This document shows positions 1 through 11,260 of a stretch of DNA of 64,000 nucleotides, piece by piece. The position numbers and the translations under genes are program-made. The notes under the pieces were generated by a model, which saw only the letters and a program-made list of their open reading frames with translations, did not search any database and was not told where the DNA came from. This stretch comes from Isoetes taiwanensis. Taxonomy: Eukaryota; Streptophyta; Lycopodiopsida; Isoetales; Isoetaceae. Location: positions 248,001-312,000 of the forward strand of contig JAJEKV010000285.1 of the NCBI GenBank assembly GCA_021234155.1. Direction: 5' to 3'. Each line of letters opens with the position of its first letter. Position 1 is the stretch's first letter.

Positions 1-452
1 CTGATTTCGAGATGATGGTACGGCGCCGGTAGCTCATCCGAGGAGGAGGCGGCGTCGACCAAATCTTCAGATTTTTCGGGGAAGGAGGTAAGCGTCCAAG
101 CAACCTTGCACGCAGCGACCCGGCTTATAGTAGAGTCTTGGTGAGTTCCAAGCTAGGGTAGAACCAGCTAGTGCAACTCCCTCCTTGTATAGGATATTTT
201 GTTCCTAGGCAGGGTCCCTGCGGCGGCATTAGGCGATGTCCCGAACATCGCCAAATACCTCACAAACAAAGCGCACCAAGACACACGAGCCAATGGTCCT
301 AGCGTCAGCGGGACCAAGTACTTCTCTTTCAACACGCCACGGCAATCTTTCTCACCCCCGCAAGTGCGAGAACATTGTGGGGAAACCTCTATTCCCCATG
401 GACGTGGATCCATTAGCAGTAGCAGCGAGAACAAGCGGCTCCTCACCACGAT

Positions 453-2985
453 ATGAGCGAGGGCGAGGAAGGGAAGGAAGAAGACTCGGATGAACAGGAA
501 TCGAGGAGGAGGAAGACGATGTTGAGCTCGACCCAGCCAGAGGAGCGGCGACAAGCAGAGCGGGAGTGGCAAGACCCGAAGAAGCGGCGGACTCTCGTAG
601 TCAGCGCCACCCCTCGGGTTAGGCATCACAAGCCCGGCTCCCATTATCGTCGAAGGTGAGGAGTTTCTACTCTGGCGACATTCAAAACCTCGGAGTGCGG
701 GGAAAGGGATGTAGGCACGAAGAGTTGCTGCACCAACTCGAAGAAGCGGACTTGGGCGACTTCATCGTCCAGGAGAGTCGACTTTCCCCCCCAAGTAAGG
801 GAAGCCGACACTTACAGGGAGAGTTTACCTCCAGACATCAAGCCTACAGACAACATCAGGGCGGATCATGGGGCGGAGACAAGGCTGAGAACAAGCTACC
901 GGCGGAGGAAGAGTTCCTTGCTCTCCGGGGAGCAGATGGGGATCCGCTATGCGACCTCAAACATCCTAACGGCAAGCTCGTCCTTGAGAACCTCCCGGGA
1001 TAGAGAGCGTAACCGACCTCGGGGAGGGCTTCGACCTTGATCAAGGACTACGAGGGAGCTCACCCGGTGGAGGTTGATGATTTCGAAGCGCACCTGAGCT
1101 GGATACCGAGTGGCCGAGGACCCATCTCAACGCGGCAGGTCATTACGCTATTACCGCCATTGCTGATGGATGGAAGAATAGCGGTTATCCACCTTAAGTT
1201 CACCCCCCAGGCGAGGAAGGAGTATCGTTGCTGATTGCACTCTCGAGGATTGGCCCGGCATGCACGGCTACCCCTTAACACAGTATGCAATCCTGGTGAA
1301 AAGAGCGGTAGCACTTTCGGCGTCTTCGACTTCGCCATACCTTACAGGGCAAGGCAAGGCTGTCGATGTGACGACTTACACCTCCCACCATGAGAATAGA
1401 AGATTTAGCAAGAGCATTACGAGGGGTGGATCTCCAGCCAATGTCCTTAGGAACTTGGGCCATTCAGTGGGAACAGCCCAAGTGAAAAAGTTCTTGGAGG
1501 ATAATCCATCTTACCGGCATCAACAGAAGTGATTAGCAGTAGTTGCAAGTTCTTGTATTAGTGTAATATAAAATATAAATATAACATTCTCTTGCACTAT
1601 AAATGTTTTGTTGATACATTTTGTGTCCCCTCAACCATGCCAACAAACATAAATAATGCAAGAAAGCAAGGAAAACTAACCATGTAGATATGAACCACTT
1701 GTGTATGCAGCTAGAGGCTGGCCTTGAGGAGAGCGACAAGCTATCGCGGGAACTTCTGGGGAACAGAGTCCCCGCCTGTGCCACTTCCGCAAGGAACCCG
1801 CTTGAAGAGTTTGGACAAATGACTCCGTAAAGAAGAAATATCGCAAAATGAGGACAGACCTCGAACAGATAAAGGCCTTGCTAGCCGCGCATGCGTGAGC
1901 AGGTTCGGTGGGTAACGCCAACCGGCCGCCAAGCATCAGCTTCGAGGAGAACAAGTAGAGACGTGAAGAGGAGCAAGAGAGGAAGGTCCCCCAGCCTTGA
2001 CTCCTCCCGACTAAGCTCGACATTCAGACCGGACTCGAGGAAGAAGAAGAGCGTAACCAAGTCCGGAAAGGCCTTAAAGGCAGAGAGGAACCACCCGAGG
2101 GACACAAAGGGACACAAGAACCTCGACTACCGTAAGAAAGTAGACTCGTGATTGGGAAATGTTTGGAAGGCCAGGAAGCTCGAAAGCAATTCTCAAAGAA
2201 CAGGAACAGTCGTATGGAAGCAGAGGCTTGGCTTGACGAGATGAGCTAATACATTTCAATGCCTATGGTATGAAGGATAAGGATAAAGCGGGGGTGGCTT
2301 GGCCGAACTGAAGGGGAGCATACGCATTTGGTGGAAGGGCTATGCCAAGGCTCATGGCTTAAGCGAGGGATGCTTGCGAGGTTCAAGAAGTTTGCTAAAA
2401 AGCCTTCAAAAGCGCCATTACGTTCCAAGAGAGCACAAGTCGGTATGATGCAGCAGTTCTACGAGGTTGCGGCAAGGCAACAAGTCGGTCTGAGAAATAC
2501 ACGAGAGGAATTTATGAGGCTAAGGTTTGTATGTGCCAAAGTTAGGTGAGAAGCATCGCGGTGGAAAGCTACATTGAAGGTCTGAATGAGGAGATCCGCA
2601 AGCTTGTAAGGGCAATAAACCCTAGAACGGTATCTCGAAGCGGAGTCCAAGGCAATAAGCTTGCAAAGGGAGGGACCTCGAGAATAGCGGGCAGAGAGAA
2701 CAAGATATTACCAAGATAAAGGCAAGGCAAAGCAGGCGTTTTTTAGCGAGAAAACGGCCGGCCAGGGACCGGCCCTAGAGCCCCATATAGTGGCAATCAA
2801 GGGAAACAAAGAGGAGAAGAAGCGGGTGTCCTTCAAAGACAAGCAGGAAGGGTCAAACTACTCCAAAGCAAAGGCGATCCTTTCTGCGAGGCCATGCCCA
2901 AGGAAAAAGAGAGGGGAGTGCATAGAAAAGCAGCTTTGCTTCAGGTGTTTCCAGCCCGGGCCATAGGGGACAAAGCGCCCATATG
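453..2985 (+). pseudogene. gag region of the Ty3/gypsy element (degenerate)
   Basis: Several short basic, arginine/lysine/glutamate-rich open stretches (453-659, 656-1003, 1037-1234, 1260-1532, 1891-2151, 2328-2549) cover the place where gag should be. The stretch at 2328-2549 has the spacing of a retrotransposon capsid helix region (a Q-x-FYEVAARQQ-like stretch followed by FMRLRFV). At about 2934-2985 a zinc-knuckle start, LCFRCFQPGP, is followed at once by a stop and lacks the usual His and third Cys. Assignment of the earlier stretches to gag rests on position only. Frameshifts separate nearly every piece. Confidence 0.55.
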
Positions 2986-3139
2986 TCATGAGTCTTGCTA
3001 GCAGAGTTGGGGAGATTGGGACACTCACATGCGACGGCGACGGCGAGGAGGGAGGCGACTACATTCAGGGGTGAGTGTCATATCTTTTGCCTTAATAGAT
3101 CTGAGAGCAAGAGAGAGCGGTATAAAGTAATTTCCCACA

Positions 3140-3560
3140 GTGGGAAAGGCCAAGGCCAAGTCATTTATAGTCCTAATAGATTCGGGAAGTAGCCATAACT
3201 TTGCATCTCCCAGAATGGTTCAAATGTTGAAGTTGAAACCATTAAAGTCAAAGCCAAGGCCCGTTGTCTTAGCAAGTGGAGCAGTAAGGCAGACGGCAGG
3301 TAAAAGAATCAACTTTGACATCGACTTGCGGGGATTAAGATCCGGATAGGGGCGGAGGTAATGAGCATCGGCAAATATGACTTGATAATAGGTATGGAGT
3401 ACCTTGGACCAGCAGGGGCCATTATTGATTGTGGAAAGCGGAAGGTGACCTTCCCAACACCCGACGGCAAGATCATTGAGATAACAGGTAAAGAAGTTGT
3501 CCCCATCATGCAGTGTATGTCTTCTAAACGGCTGTTCAAGTGCATCAAGAGTGAGCAGGT
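3140..3560 (+). pseudogene. aspartic protease domain of the Ty3/gypsy element
   Basis: The stretch from 3140 carries VLIDSGSSHNFAS, the D-S/T-G active-site motif of retroviral-type aspartic proteases, which cleave the polyprotein. The second half continues in another frame from 3361 with KYDLIIGMEYL and AIIDCGKRKVTFPTPDG, matching the conserved GMxWL and IDC-R-VTF positions of plant Ty3 proteases. A frameshift near 3345-3360 separates the halves, so the domain is inactive as it stands. The reverse transcriptase follows. Confidence 0.8.
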
Positions 3561-3649
3561 AGCATACATCTTCAAGCTTGAGATTAGTGAGCCGGAATTG
3601 GAAGGAAGCAAAGAAGACAAGATGCTCGACAAGTTCCGAGGCAAATAGC

Positions 3650-4600
3650 TAAGTTGATCACGGAGTTCCACGATCTCTTTCGGATGAGATCAAGCGGCTC
3701 CCTCCTTATAGGGGAGTCGAGTGCGAGATAGCACTCGAACGGGAACAAAACCGACAAGCAAGGCTCCATATAGAATGACAACGAGGAGTTGTCGAGCTAA
3801 AAAGCGATTGCGCGGGGAGCTGCTTTCGACCTAGGTTTCATTAGACCTAGTGTCTCGCCCGTTTGGGCGCCCATTCTTTTGTCAAGAAGAAGGATGGATC
3901 TTTGAGAATGTGCATAGACTATAGGCAGTTGAATAAGCACACCATTAAGAACAAGTATGCGCTTCCAAGATCGAGGCGACTTGATGGATCAGCTTCAAGG
4001 AGCAAAGATCTTCTCAAAAAAATCGACTTAAGTCGGGGTTATCATCGAATACGGATAAAGGAGGAGGATATCCACAAGACCGCCTTCGGACGCTTGCGGT
4101 ATGGGCATTATGAGTTCGCGGTGATGCCTTTCGCTTATCAAATGCCCCCATAGCGTTCATGAGGCTCATGAGCGATATCTTGAGGAGTTCACGGACACCT
4201 TTGTGATTGTTTTCTTTGATGACATTTTGGTGTATAGCAGATCCCTTGAAGAGCACGTGCAACACTTGAGAAGGGTGCTAGAGAAGTTGAGGAGGCACGG
4301 TTATGCACGCCAAGTTGTCGGTGCCACCGCGCAATCGAGAGAAGGTGGAATACCTTGGTCATGTGATCTCGGCAGAAGGCATCTCGACGGACCCCGCCAA
4401 GATTGAAGCAGTGATTCAGTGGCCGGCGCCGAAGAATGTGCACGAGGTCAGAAGTTTTCTCGGTCTAGCAGGGTACTACAGGAAGTTCGTGAAGAACTTT
4501 GCTAAGATAGCAGCCCCAATTAACAGACCCGGACGAGGGAGAGAAGGTGAAAGATTGGGTAGAGCATTGGCACAAGAAAGCCCAAAAGGGATTTGAATTG
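3650..4600 (+). pseudogene. reverse transcriptase domain of the Ty3/gypsy element
   Basis: Recognisable RT blocks appear in order in different frames: [19 protein letters not shown] (from 3875), [13 protein letters not shown] (about 4015-4060), [11 protein letters not shown] (about 4100), FFDDILVYS (about 4210) and EYLGHVISAEGISTDPAKI (from about 4345). The last leads into the connection segment SFLGLAGYYRKFVKNF. The catalytic box reads FFDD where Y/F-x-DD is usual, so both aspartates are kept. At least three frameshifts (near 4145-4200, 4300 and 4550) and an insertion-like oddity around 3975-4010 break the frame. It would copy element RNA into DNA if intact. Confidence 0.88.
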
Positions 4601-4639
4601 TTGAAGGAAGCTTTAACAACAGCCCCTGGGCCTTAACCC

Positions 4640-5025
4640 TGCCGGACCCGGAGAAAGATAAGCTTGTAGCAACGGATGCGAGTAAGATAGCTACAGGTGC
4701 AGTGCTTATGCAAGAAGAGCGTGTGGTAGCGTATGATTCCAGAAAAATGAACGACGCCGAGACGCGCTACCCAACGCACGATCAGGAATTGCTTGCAGTT
4801 GTCAGGGCATTAAGAATATGGAGGCATTATCTCTTGGGAAGGAAGTTCCAATTGGATACCGACCATCAGAGCCTCCAATATGTATTCACGCAACCACACC
4901 TCAACTGGAGGCGGGCGGAGATGGATGGAGTTCCTCGAGGAATACGACTTTGATATAGTCTACAAGCCAGGGAAACTCAATGTGGTAGCAGATGCGCTTT
5001 CAAGGCATCCCCTGACAACTAGAGT
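4640..5025 (+). pseudogene. RNase H domain of the Ty3/gypsy element
   Basis: The stretch shows KLVATDAS (first catalytic Asp), [37 protein letters not shown] (catalytic Glu) and [13 protein letters not shown] (Asp-His), then, after a frameshift near 4900, [20 protein letters not shown]. These are the standard Ty3/gypsy RNase H landmarks. The usual Y-S of AYxSRK is D-S here. The domain removes RNA from the RNA/DNA hybrid during replication. It is disrupted by at least one frameshift. Confidence 0.87.
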
Positions 5026-5229
5026 GCATTGCAACGCAATTTCGACGCTCTCCAGCGACTTTGGTAAGAGGATTGAAGAGTCCTTGCCAAGCGGATGTGG
5101 ATTCGAGGGAAGTATGGGCAAGCCTCTCTAAGGAGGCTAGAACAGATAAAGAGGGGAGGCCTTCAAGCATTATAAGAAGGAAGGCAACCTGTTATACCAT
5201 AAGAACAAGTTGTGCGTGCGAATCATCGG

Positions 5230-6579
5230 GTGTAAGGAAGTTGATCCTCCATGACACGCTACAACAGCCCAATAGCTGGCCTATGCGGGATTCATGAAAA
5301 CATATTTCAAAGTCTTGCTTGGCAGCAGCTATTATTGGCCAGGAATGAAGAAGCAAATAGCTCGCTACATCAAGGAATGTCGGCTATGCCCGGTGACGAA
5401 GGCGAAGCAGCTTGAATTCGGGGGCATTAGAGCCATTAGCGATTGCCAAACGCTAAGTGGGGAGGTAATCAGCATGGATTTCATCACGGGACTCCTAAGA
5501 ACGGCCCGAGAGGCAAGGATGCCTTGATGGTAGTGGTCGACAAGTTGTCAAAGATGGCACATTTTGTGCCTTGCGGGACCACGAATCTGACTATGGATAC
5601 AGCAAAGCTCTTCACCAAAGAGATCTTCAGGCTTCATGGCATGCCAAGGGAGATTATCTCCGACCGAGATCCGAAGTTCATGAGTGCCTTTTGGCAAGAC
5701 CTCTTTGCGACAATTCAGACCAAGCTATCCATGAGCACGGGCGTATCATCCTCTCCGGACGGATGGCGGGCGGGGGCGGACCACCACAGGATCTTAGAAG
5801 ACATGCTACGAAACTATGTCTGGAATAAGCAAAGTATGTGGGAAGAATTTATTCACTTGGTGGAGTTTGCATACAATAGCACCAAGCAGGAATCGTCCCA
5901 AATGTCGCCATTTATGATCAATTATGGCTATCAGTGCCTAACTCCAGACACTTGGCACAACCCCGTGTCAAAAGTAGAAGTTTCGCAGCAGATGTTGGCC
6001 GATATGCAGCAGCTCGTGGAAGAGGTTCGAGGGTATCTGCTAGCAGCAAGAAGTCGACAAAAGAGCATCGCCGATAAGCATCGAACGGTAAGAGAGTTCA
6101 AAGTTGGAGATGATGTATGGCTCAAGATAAAGGTGAAGCAGGCGAAGCTCAGGATTGGCAATTGCAAGAAGCTTGCTCCAAGGTGGGCTGGACCCTTCAG
6201 AATAATCAAGAGAGTAGGTAATCAATCCTACAAGTTAGAATTGCCAGCACACCTAAAGATTCATAAGGTCTTCCACGTGAGTTTGTTGAAGAAGCATACT
6301 CCAAATCCAGACGAAGTTTTGGACACTCCAACGTTGTTGGAAATGACGGAGGAGCAGCTGGAAATAGTTCCAGAAATGATTCTTGATAAAGCTTTCAAGA
6401 AGACAAGGAGGTCGGAGTTCCTCCAATACTTGGTCAAGTGGAAACACTTGCCAGTGGAAGACGCGACGTGGGTACTTAAGAAGGATTTGGTAAAGCAGTA
6501 CCCACAGTTTATGGAGCAATGGGACGGCAAGGTCATCTCCGAAGAAATCGGCTCAGGCATGTCGATTTGCGTAGGTTAA
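5230..6579 (+). pseudogene. integrase plus chromodomain of the Ty3/gypsy element
   Basis: From about 5320 the zinc-binding tail YYWPGMKKQIARYIKEC-RLC is visible, but the two histidines upstream are disturbed. SMDFITGL (first catalytic Asp, near 5475) lies in one frame. The rest, from about 5494 to 6579, is open in another frame: VVVDKLSKMAHFVP, then ISDRDPKFMSAFWQDL (second Asp), then LEDMLRNYVW (catalytic Glu). A C-terminal GPFRIIKRVGNQSYKLELP barrel follows. About 60 residues before the end is a chromodomain (SEFLQYLVKWKHLPVEDATW) with the usual aromatic cage positions. Chromodomains of this clade are thought to steer insertion to histone-marked chromatin. This is the best preserved part of the element. 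Confidence 0.92.
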
Positions 6580-7439
6580 TTCTTGTATAGATTAATCACG
6601 ATGCAACCTATGCTTCGGTATGGGTCGCATCTTGTTATTCTTAAAATGATGAGACCACTACGGTGATCTCTAGGGCGTGGTGTAATGTCAATGTAGGCAT
6701 GACCGCGTTTCCGCTTGGGCGAGTGGAAGGTAGATTAGAAAGTCTACTTCTGTCCCACGGAAGGAGACGGCCTCGAGAAAAGAGGTCATAAGGAATGCAT
6801 TGATAGGGAAAGCACCTTTAGCCCCATATATGCTTTGATAGGAGGAATCCATCCTTCACGCCCCCCACGAGAAGGATATCCTCCATTTGGGCAACTAGAG
6901 GTGTAGGCATGAGCGGCATATAGGCATATAGGTATTTGTCTCCCCGCCATTATGGAAGATTCATCCTCTTCCCTACAGTAGGGAGATTAGCCATGCATTC
7001 ATGTAGATAGGTGGGGTGGTCACCATATAACCAAAATTTATTAAACAATTAAAACGGTACTAGCGTAGTGTCGACGCAGCAGCCGGAGGAGCTCGGGAGG
7101 GCAAGGAGGTCGAGCTTATTTAAGACTTGCAACACAAGTTTTGTTGGAATGTGTTGCAAGGAATGAAGAGTACCTCGGACAGTAATTATAGATATGAAAT
7201 GCTGAAATTTTGTCTAACTTAACATAGTGAATAACTTGTTAATGGTGTTATGAATTGATAAGTATTCCATAATATAATAACGTAATAATGTTCTAAAAGT
7301 AATTACCTTAGAGTAATCGCGATAAATGTATAAAGATTATATTGTAGGTATCACGTTGATTGCAGGTTGCAGGTTAGGAAGATCCCAAGGTGGGGAGACC
7401 CACGATGCTGCGGACAGCATCATTTCAAGGTGGGGAGAA
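6580..7439 (+). other. internal 3' non-coding region with polypurine tracts
   Basis: No supported gene is visible between the chromodomain stop and the LTR. Two near-identical purine tracts, AAGGTGGGGAGA at about 7387-7398 and AAGGTGGGGAGAA at about 7427-7439, lie just before the LTR. The second directly abuts the TGTGACG LTR start and is the likely plus-strand priming site. The first looks like a duplicated copy. Confidence 0.65.
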
Positions 7440-9013
7440 TGTGACGTTCGGCCGCGATTAGATACGCTCCCGGGGCGTACATTATCTTTGCCGCCACGCA
7501 GCGTACACGCCACCCCGATTGACGTGTACGCCAACGGATAGCCAGGTAAGTAGCCCTAGGGGGCAACTTGCTAGGAGTGTTCATATATTATTAATGTGCA
7601 CATGTGCACATTAATGAGGGCACACCTTTCCATGTTGGCATATTTTGCCACCTAGCCACTAAAGGCAAGTGGGGCCTTTCCAATTATCCCACATGCCAAA
7701 TTGGGTAATTGGAAACCCTAGCCTAAACCCCATGTCTATTTAGGGTAGGAAAACCCTAGCTTGCTAGTTTTTCGTCCTTAGGGTTTTAGAGCTCAGTTTT
7801 GGCTGCCCCAGGAGCCAAAACCGCCTCCCAGACGCTGCCCAAGCGAATTGCGCCATCAGTTTCCCTGAATTCGATCAGCTCAGCAGGATGGTTGAACTCA
7901 GGTCAGGAGGAGCCACTCAAGGATCAGGTATTTGGTCAATTTAATAGCTTAAACCGTCTTCTAGTCATAGAATCAGTAGGTTTAGACTATTAAATTGCCC
8001 ATAGTAGTTATCTAGATCTTAGATCTGGGACACTAACTAAAGAACCTAACTCTATGATTGGATCTAGTTCTTTAGTTCTTACGTGATATATTTGGATGAT
8101 GTATTTCGTGAACTCCTTGTATTGGGAAGGGGGGGGTAGAGGCCCTAAAGCTTGTAGTTGATGCTCCTAGAGTAGCCTCTCTAGCACTGCTTGTAGATTC
8201 GGCTGTGTGTACAAGAGCCACACAGGGTTGTGGGTGAAGGGGCGAGGCCCGGCTAAAAAGGAGGTTCATGTCGACTCTTGAAGCGATCCCCCTGGTGTGT
8301 AAAGCCTCTTGGGGGATCATTGTGACTAGGTCTAATGGCTTACCACTGAGTGCGGGTAAGGCATGGGCTCGACACCCGTGAAGTGGTGTACACTTTCCAG
8401 TGGGTTCAGTCGAATACGGGCAGTGGCCCTCTAGTCACCTTGAGTTAGCATGTAGATCTCTGGAGGGAGTGATCCCTACCTGCCCCATCGGAACTGGGAG
8501 GATGAGACCCAGGAATAGCCCCTTTGGCTATGCATCCGGGCGGCTGATCGAGGTCCCAACACTTTTCAAAGCCTACTCGCAAAGTGTGTGTGGGGAGGGG
8601 CGGATGGAGTGGACAACCCTATGCCATGTTCTTATGCCAGCCAAATCCATTGCCATGAATTCTGTCTGCAACGAACTCTGGAGACCCAAGCCGTCAGTCA
8701 TCCTTTGAGTCTGAGCCTTGGGTAGGATCCCCTATGTGATGTGCTGACCTTTGTCTATGCAGATATGAGGGGACCATCCTTCGAGATGGTCACAGGATGT
8801 TGATGTATGTGCTACTGACATGTATGTTTACGCTTCCGCAGCTAGGTAGGCCCTGAGGGAGACGGGGTAGAATGACACCTTCACTCTCCCCACTGAGACT
8901 CGTTACGGGTGCAGTGATATGTGGAGGGCCCTGTATCAGCATGGAGCTGGTGTGGGGGAAGAACTCCTGTTTGTATACGGTGAGTGCACCGTATACGAGT
9001 AGGGGACGTCACA
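7440..9013 (+). repeat. 3' LTR of the Ty3/gypsy element (about 1574 bp)
   Basis: It begins TGTGACG directly after the polypurine tract and ends CGTCACA, giving a perfect 7-bp terminal inverted repeat. Its second half (about 8590-8720 and 8830-9013) is clearly related to 10800-10925 and 11055-11247 in the LTR further right: shared phrases include GGACAACCCTA, CCGTCAGTC and CTTCCGC. The first half differs more. Related families therefore lie side by side. LTRs carry promoter and polyadenylation signals, but none was pinned down here. Confidence 0.82.
7590..7615. repeat. 26-bp perfect palindrome in the LTR
   Basis: The sequence reads the same on both strands across 26 bases, centred on ACATGT, with ATTAATGTGCAC as the left arm. 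It sits about 150 bp inside the LTR start. It could form a cruciform or bind a dimeric factor. Nothing more can be said from sequence. Confidence 0.8.
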
Positions 9014-9216
9014 CTGGCTTATTCGATTACAAACAGAGTTCGAATCCAAGTATGGAAGCCAGTTACGTTTGTGCCTTATGTATCAGATCTGTTGATAGCA
9101 GCTATGCCTTTGTTCGAGTCAATGAAACTAAGGTAAAAAATGGTTTTTGTTTTAGAATGCAGATTTGTTTCAAAGCAGATGCCTGCACATGCCATCTCAT
9201 GTTGCAATGAAAATAG

Positions 9217-9412
9217 TTTAGACAATGGGGAACCATCAGGTCAGGACATCCTGAAAATTTTGAGACACTTGTTGAAGTCACAACAGGTAAGTAACTAAGT
9301 AACTGATGGTCTCCTTTTTTGTTTTTCAAATGTGCAGTGTCTCAGGTTCTCTTTGATTTTATTGCAGGTCCTCTTGGCCAAGGTTTTGCAAATGCTGTTG
9401 GATTAGCAGCCC
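9217..9412 (+). pseudogene. transketolase fragment, two exon pieces
   Basis: Piece 1 (9217-9286) follows an AG and encodes FRQWGTIRSGHPENFET then LVEVTT, the conserved transketolase stretch whose His contacts thiamine diphosphate. It ends at a GTAAGT donor. An 81-bp intron ending TTTATTGCAG precedes piece 2 (from 9368), which continues in phase as GPLGQGFANAVGLAAL and is lost at about 9410, followed by a stop. Transketolase moves two-carbon units in the Calvin and pentose phosphate cycles. Only about 38 of roughly 670-740 residues are present, so this is a relic or a captured gene fragment. Keeping an intron means it came from genomic DNA and not from mRNA. Confidence 0.82.
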
Positions 9413-9438
9413 TTAGTTGGTGTTGACGTTGCACTTAG

Positions 9439-9690
9439 TTGGTGTTGATTTTGAAAACATCACCTTCTCTGCGGGCCCATACGCTAGAGCAGCAAACCGA
9501 CCAGCTGGTTGAGCTCCTCAGAACAGGGGCAGACAGGTGCTTTGGGAGACCTCCCTTATGCCAGAGATCAGAGGCCGCAAGCTTTCCGCGTAACAGATGG
9601 TTTGATGCTGAGTGTAAGGAACGCAAACGCGCACTCCATCTCATCGTGGATCAGGACACGCGAGCTATTTATACGGTATACGCATAAATA
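9439..9690 (+). pseudogene. possible non-LTR retrotransposon scrap
   Basis: The open stretch contains RNRWFDAECKERKRAL. This resembles the W-F/W-D-x-E-C-x-x-x-R segment found between the endonuclease and reverse transcriptase of many LINE polyproteins. No RT motif follows within the 80 codons, and the next element's LTR begins about 45 bp further right. It could equally be a chance open frame. Confidence 0.35.
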
Positions 9691-9732
9691 TACTGACACG
9701 TCACCCAGTAAAGGTACGCCACCATGGGGTAT

Positions 9733-11247
9733 TGTGACCTAGGGGGTTGACCTAAAAGGGATTAAATTAGCTATGTTAATTTAATTATTAAGGATAATAA
9801 CCTATAATTCAGGAATTAATATCTAAGTGGGTTAATTAAGTTAATTAATGGATTAGGAAGGCGCCACTTGGCCAAACTCGATTGGCTAGCATGGGAATGC
9901 TAACTTGGGCCATCAAGGTGGATCACTACCCCCATTTCACCTCAAAATCGAGCCAAGAGGAGGAGCAGTTGAGCGTCCAAGCACCTGGAACTGTTGCTGA
10001 CCACCCCAGTTGTTGCTGAACACCAGATTACTGAGAGATGGAGGCGCCTCATGACAATGGATCAAGCTGGAACTCGGGTCAGTCGTTAATCTAATTGATA
10101 TCTTTAAGGCTAGCGTTCAGTTAGGTCCTTTGAGTCTTCTCTGGTTGTTTTACTTAGGATTAACCCTTCTTTAGTATCTAAGATTACATTTCAATTATGG
10201 ATTATGTATGATGGATGGATGTGTATGTGAAAGTAGCTCTGTTAAACTTCCATAAAGCAGGGATTAGAGGGGGGTAGAGACCTCTGTGCCATATGCTTTA
10301 GTATACTCCTAGTAGCTCCTTTAATTCCCAGTTATTGCGGCCTGTGCACAAGAGACCACCGGGTCATGGATGCTATGGGATTGCTTAGCACCAGAGAAGG
10401 GACACAGTGGTGAAGTGGGGGTGGGGTCTTGCACGAACATACAAGGCTCCTGGGACTCCTACAGTGGGCTAGGCCTGATAGCCGGTCACGTAGAGGGCCG
10501 GGTATGGGTCTGACACTCCCTGGGTGCAGAGGTGTGACCCGTATGGGGCACCCTGCACTTTGAGTAGATTTAGGGTGAGTAAGTCGGGTATGGATGCGGG
10601 GGTCACTGATGCGGCACGTATTCTCTAGCTCACCCATGGAACCACTGTGATCCTGGAAGGGGACACTTCCCGGACCTGCCTCATCGAACCGGGGCGTCAT
10701 GAACCCTGGAGTAGGCTCGAAGGGTGATACCTTGAGTCTGCGTCTCCGGAAGGCTATAGTGATGCCATAGCGTGATTCGACTCATCTGCAATTTACACAG
10801 GAGGGGCGGATGGAGTGGACAACCCTAGCCGATGTTCTATGCCAGCCAACGCCATGCCAAGATTCGGTCTGCTGATCTCTTGAGACCTAGCCGTCAGTCG
10901 ATCCTCACTGGAGTCTGAGCCGGGGTAGAACCAGGGGTTTGGGGTGTTATCCCTAGTATTAAATGCATCTTCTTTGTTGTTGTCACTTGGATGGATGTGC
11001 CACCCTTCGTGGTGGTATTTTACGATATGATTATGCTGTGTGCTAACCTTGTATTCACGCTTCCGCGACATAGGAGCCCCATTGAAGGCGTGGGCTGAAT
11101 GACCCCTCTGTGTCCTTCACCCGAGCATCTTCTATAGATGGCCCGAGTTAGACGGAGGGCCCTGCTCGTGGCGAGTTGGTCGCCATGGGAGGGGAAAGTC
11201 CCCGTATGTATACGTCCGAGGGTCGTATATGTTCAGGGAGCGTCACA
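9733..11247 (+). repeat. 5' LTR of a second Ty3/gypsy-type element (about 1515 bp)
   Basis: The right end CGTCACA (11241-11247) sits one base before a canonical primer binding site, which fixes it as a 5' LTR. The left end is placed at TGTGAC (9733), which mirrors the right end. Its distal half is related to the LTR at 7440-9013, but the two are diverged. The left border is less certain than the right. Confidence 0.75.
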
Positions 11248-11248
11248 G

Positions 11249-11260
11249 TGGTATCAGAGC
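11249..11260 (+). promoter_or_regulatory. primer binding site (initiator tRNA-Met type)
   Basis: TGGTATCAGAGC, complementary to the 3' end of plant initiator tRNA-Met, lies one base after the LTR end. This is the standard minus-strand priming site of plant LTR retrotransposons. Confidence 0.88.

Larger units (their letters stand above)
1..9013 (+). mobile_element. Ty3/gypsy chromovirus, 3' part, decayed
   Basis: The order gag, protease, RT, RNase H, integrase, chromodomain, polypurine tract and LTR is that of a plant Ty3/gypsy chromovirus. The 5' LTR and primer site lie left of the window. Coding is broken into many short open stretches by frameshifts and stops, so the copy cannot make a full polyprotein. 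The region is richer in G+C than the DNA to its right. The right end is set by the 3' LTR, whose TGTGACG start and CGTCACA end are perfect inverted copies. No target-site duplication can be tested because the left end is missing. Confidence 0.88.

Noticed and set aside
9102-9210. Additional transketolase exon just upstream of 9217
   Set aside because: Translations in all frames show no transketolase-like residues; it reads like intron or foreign DNA.
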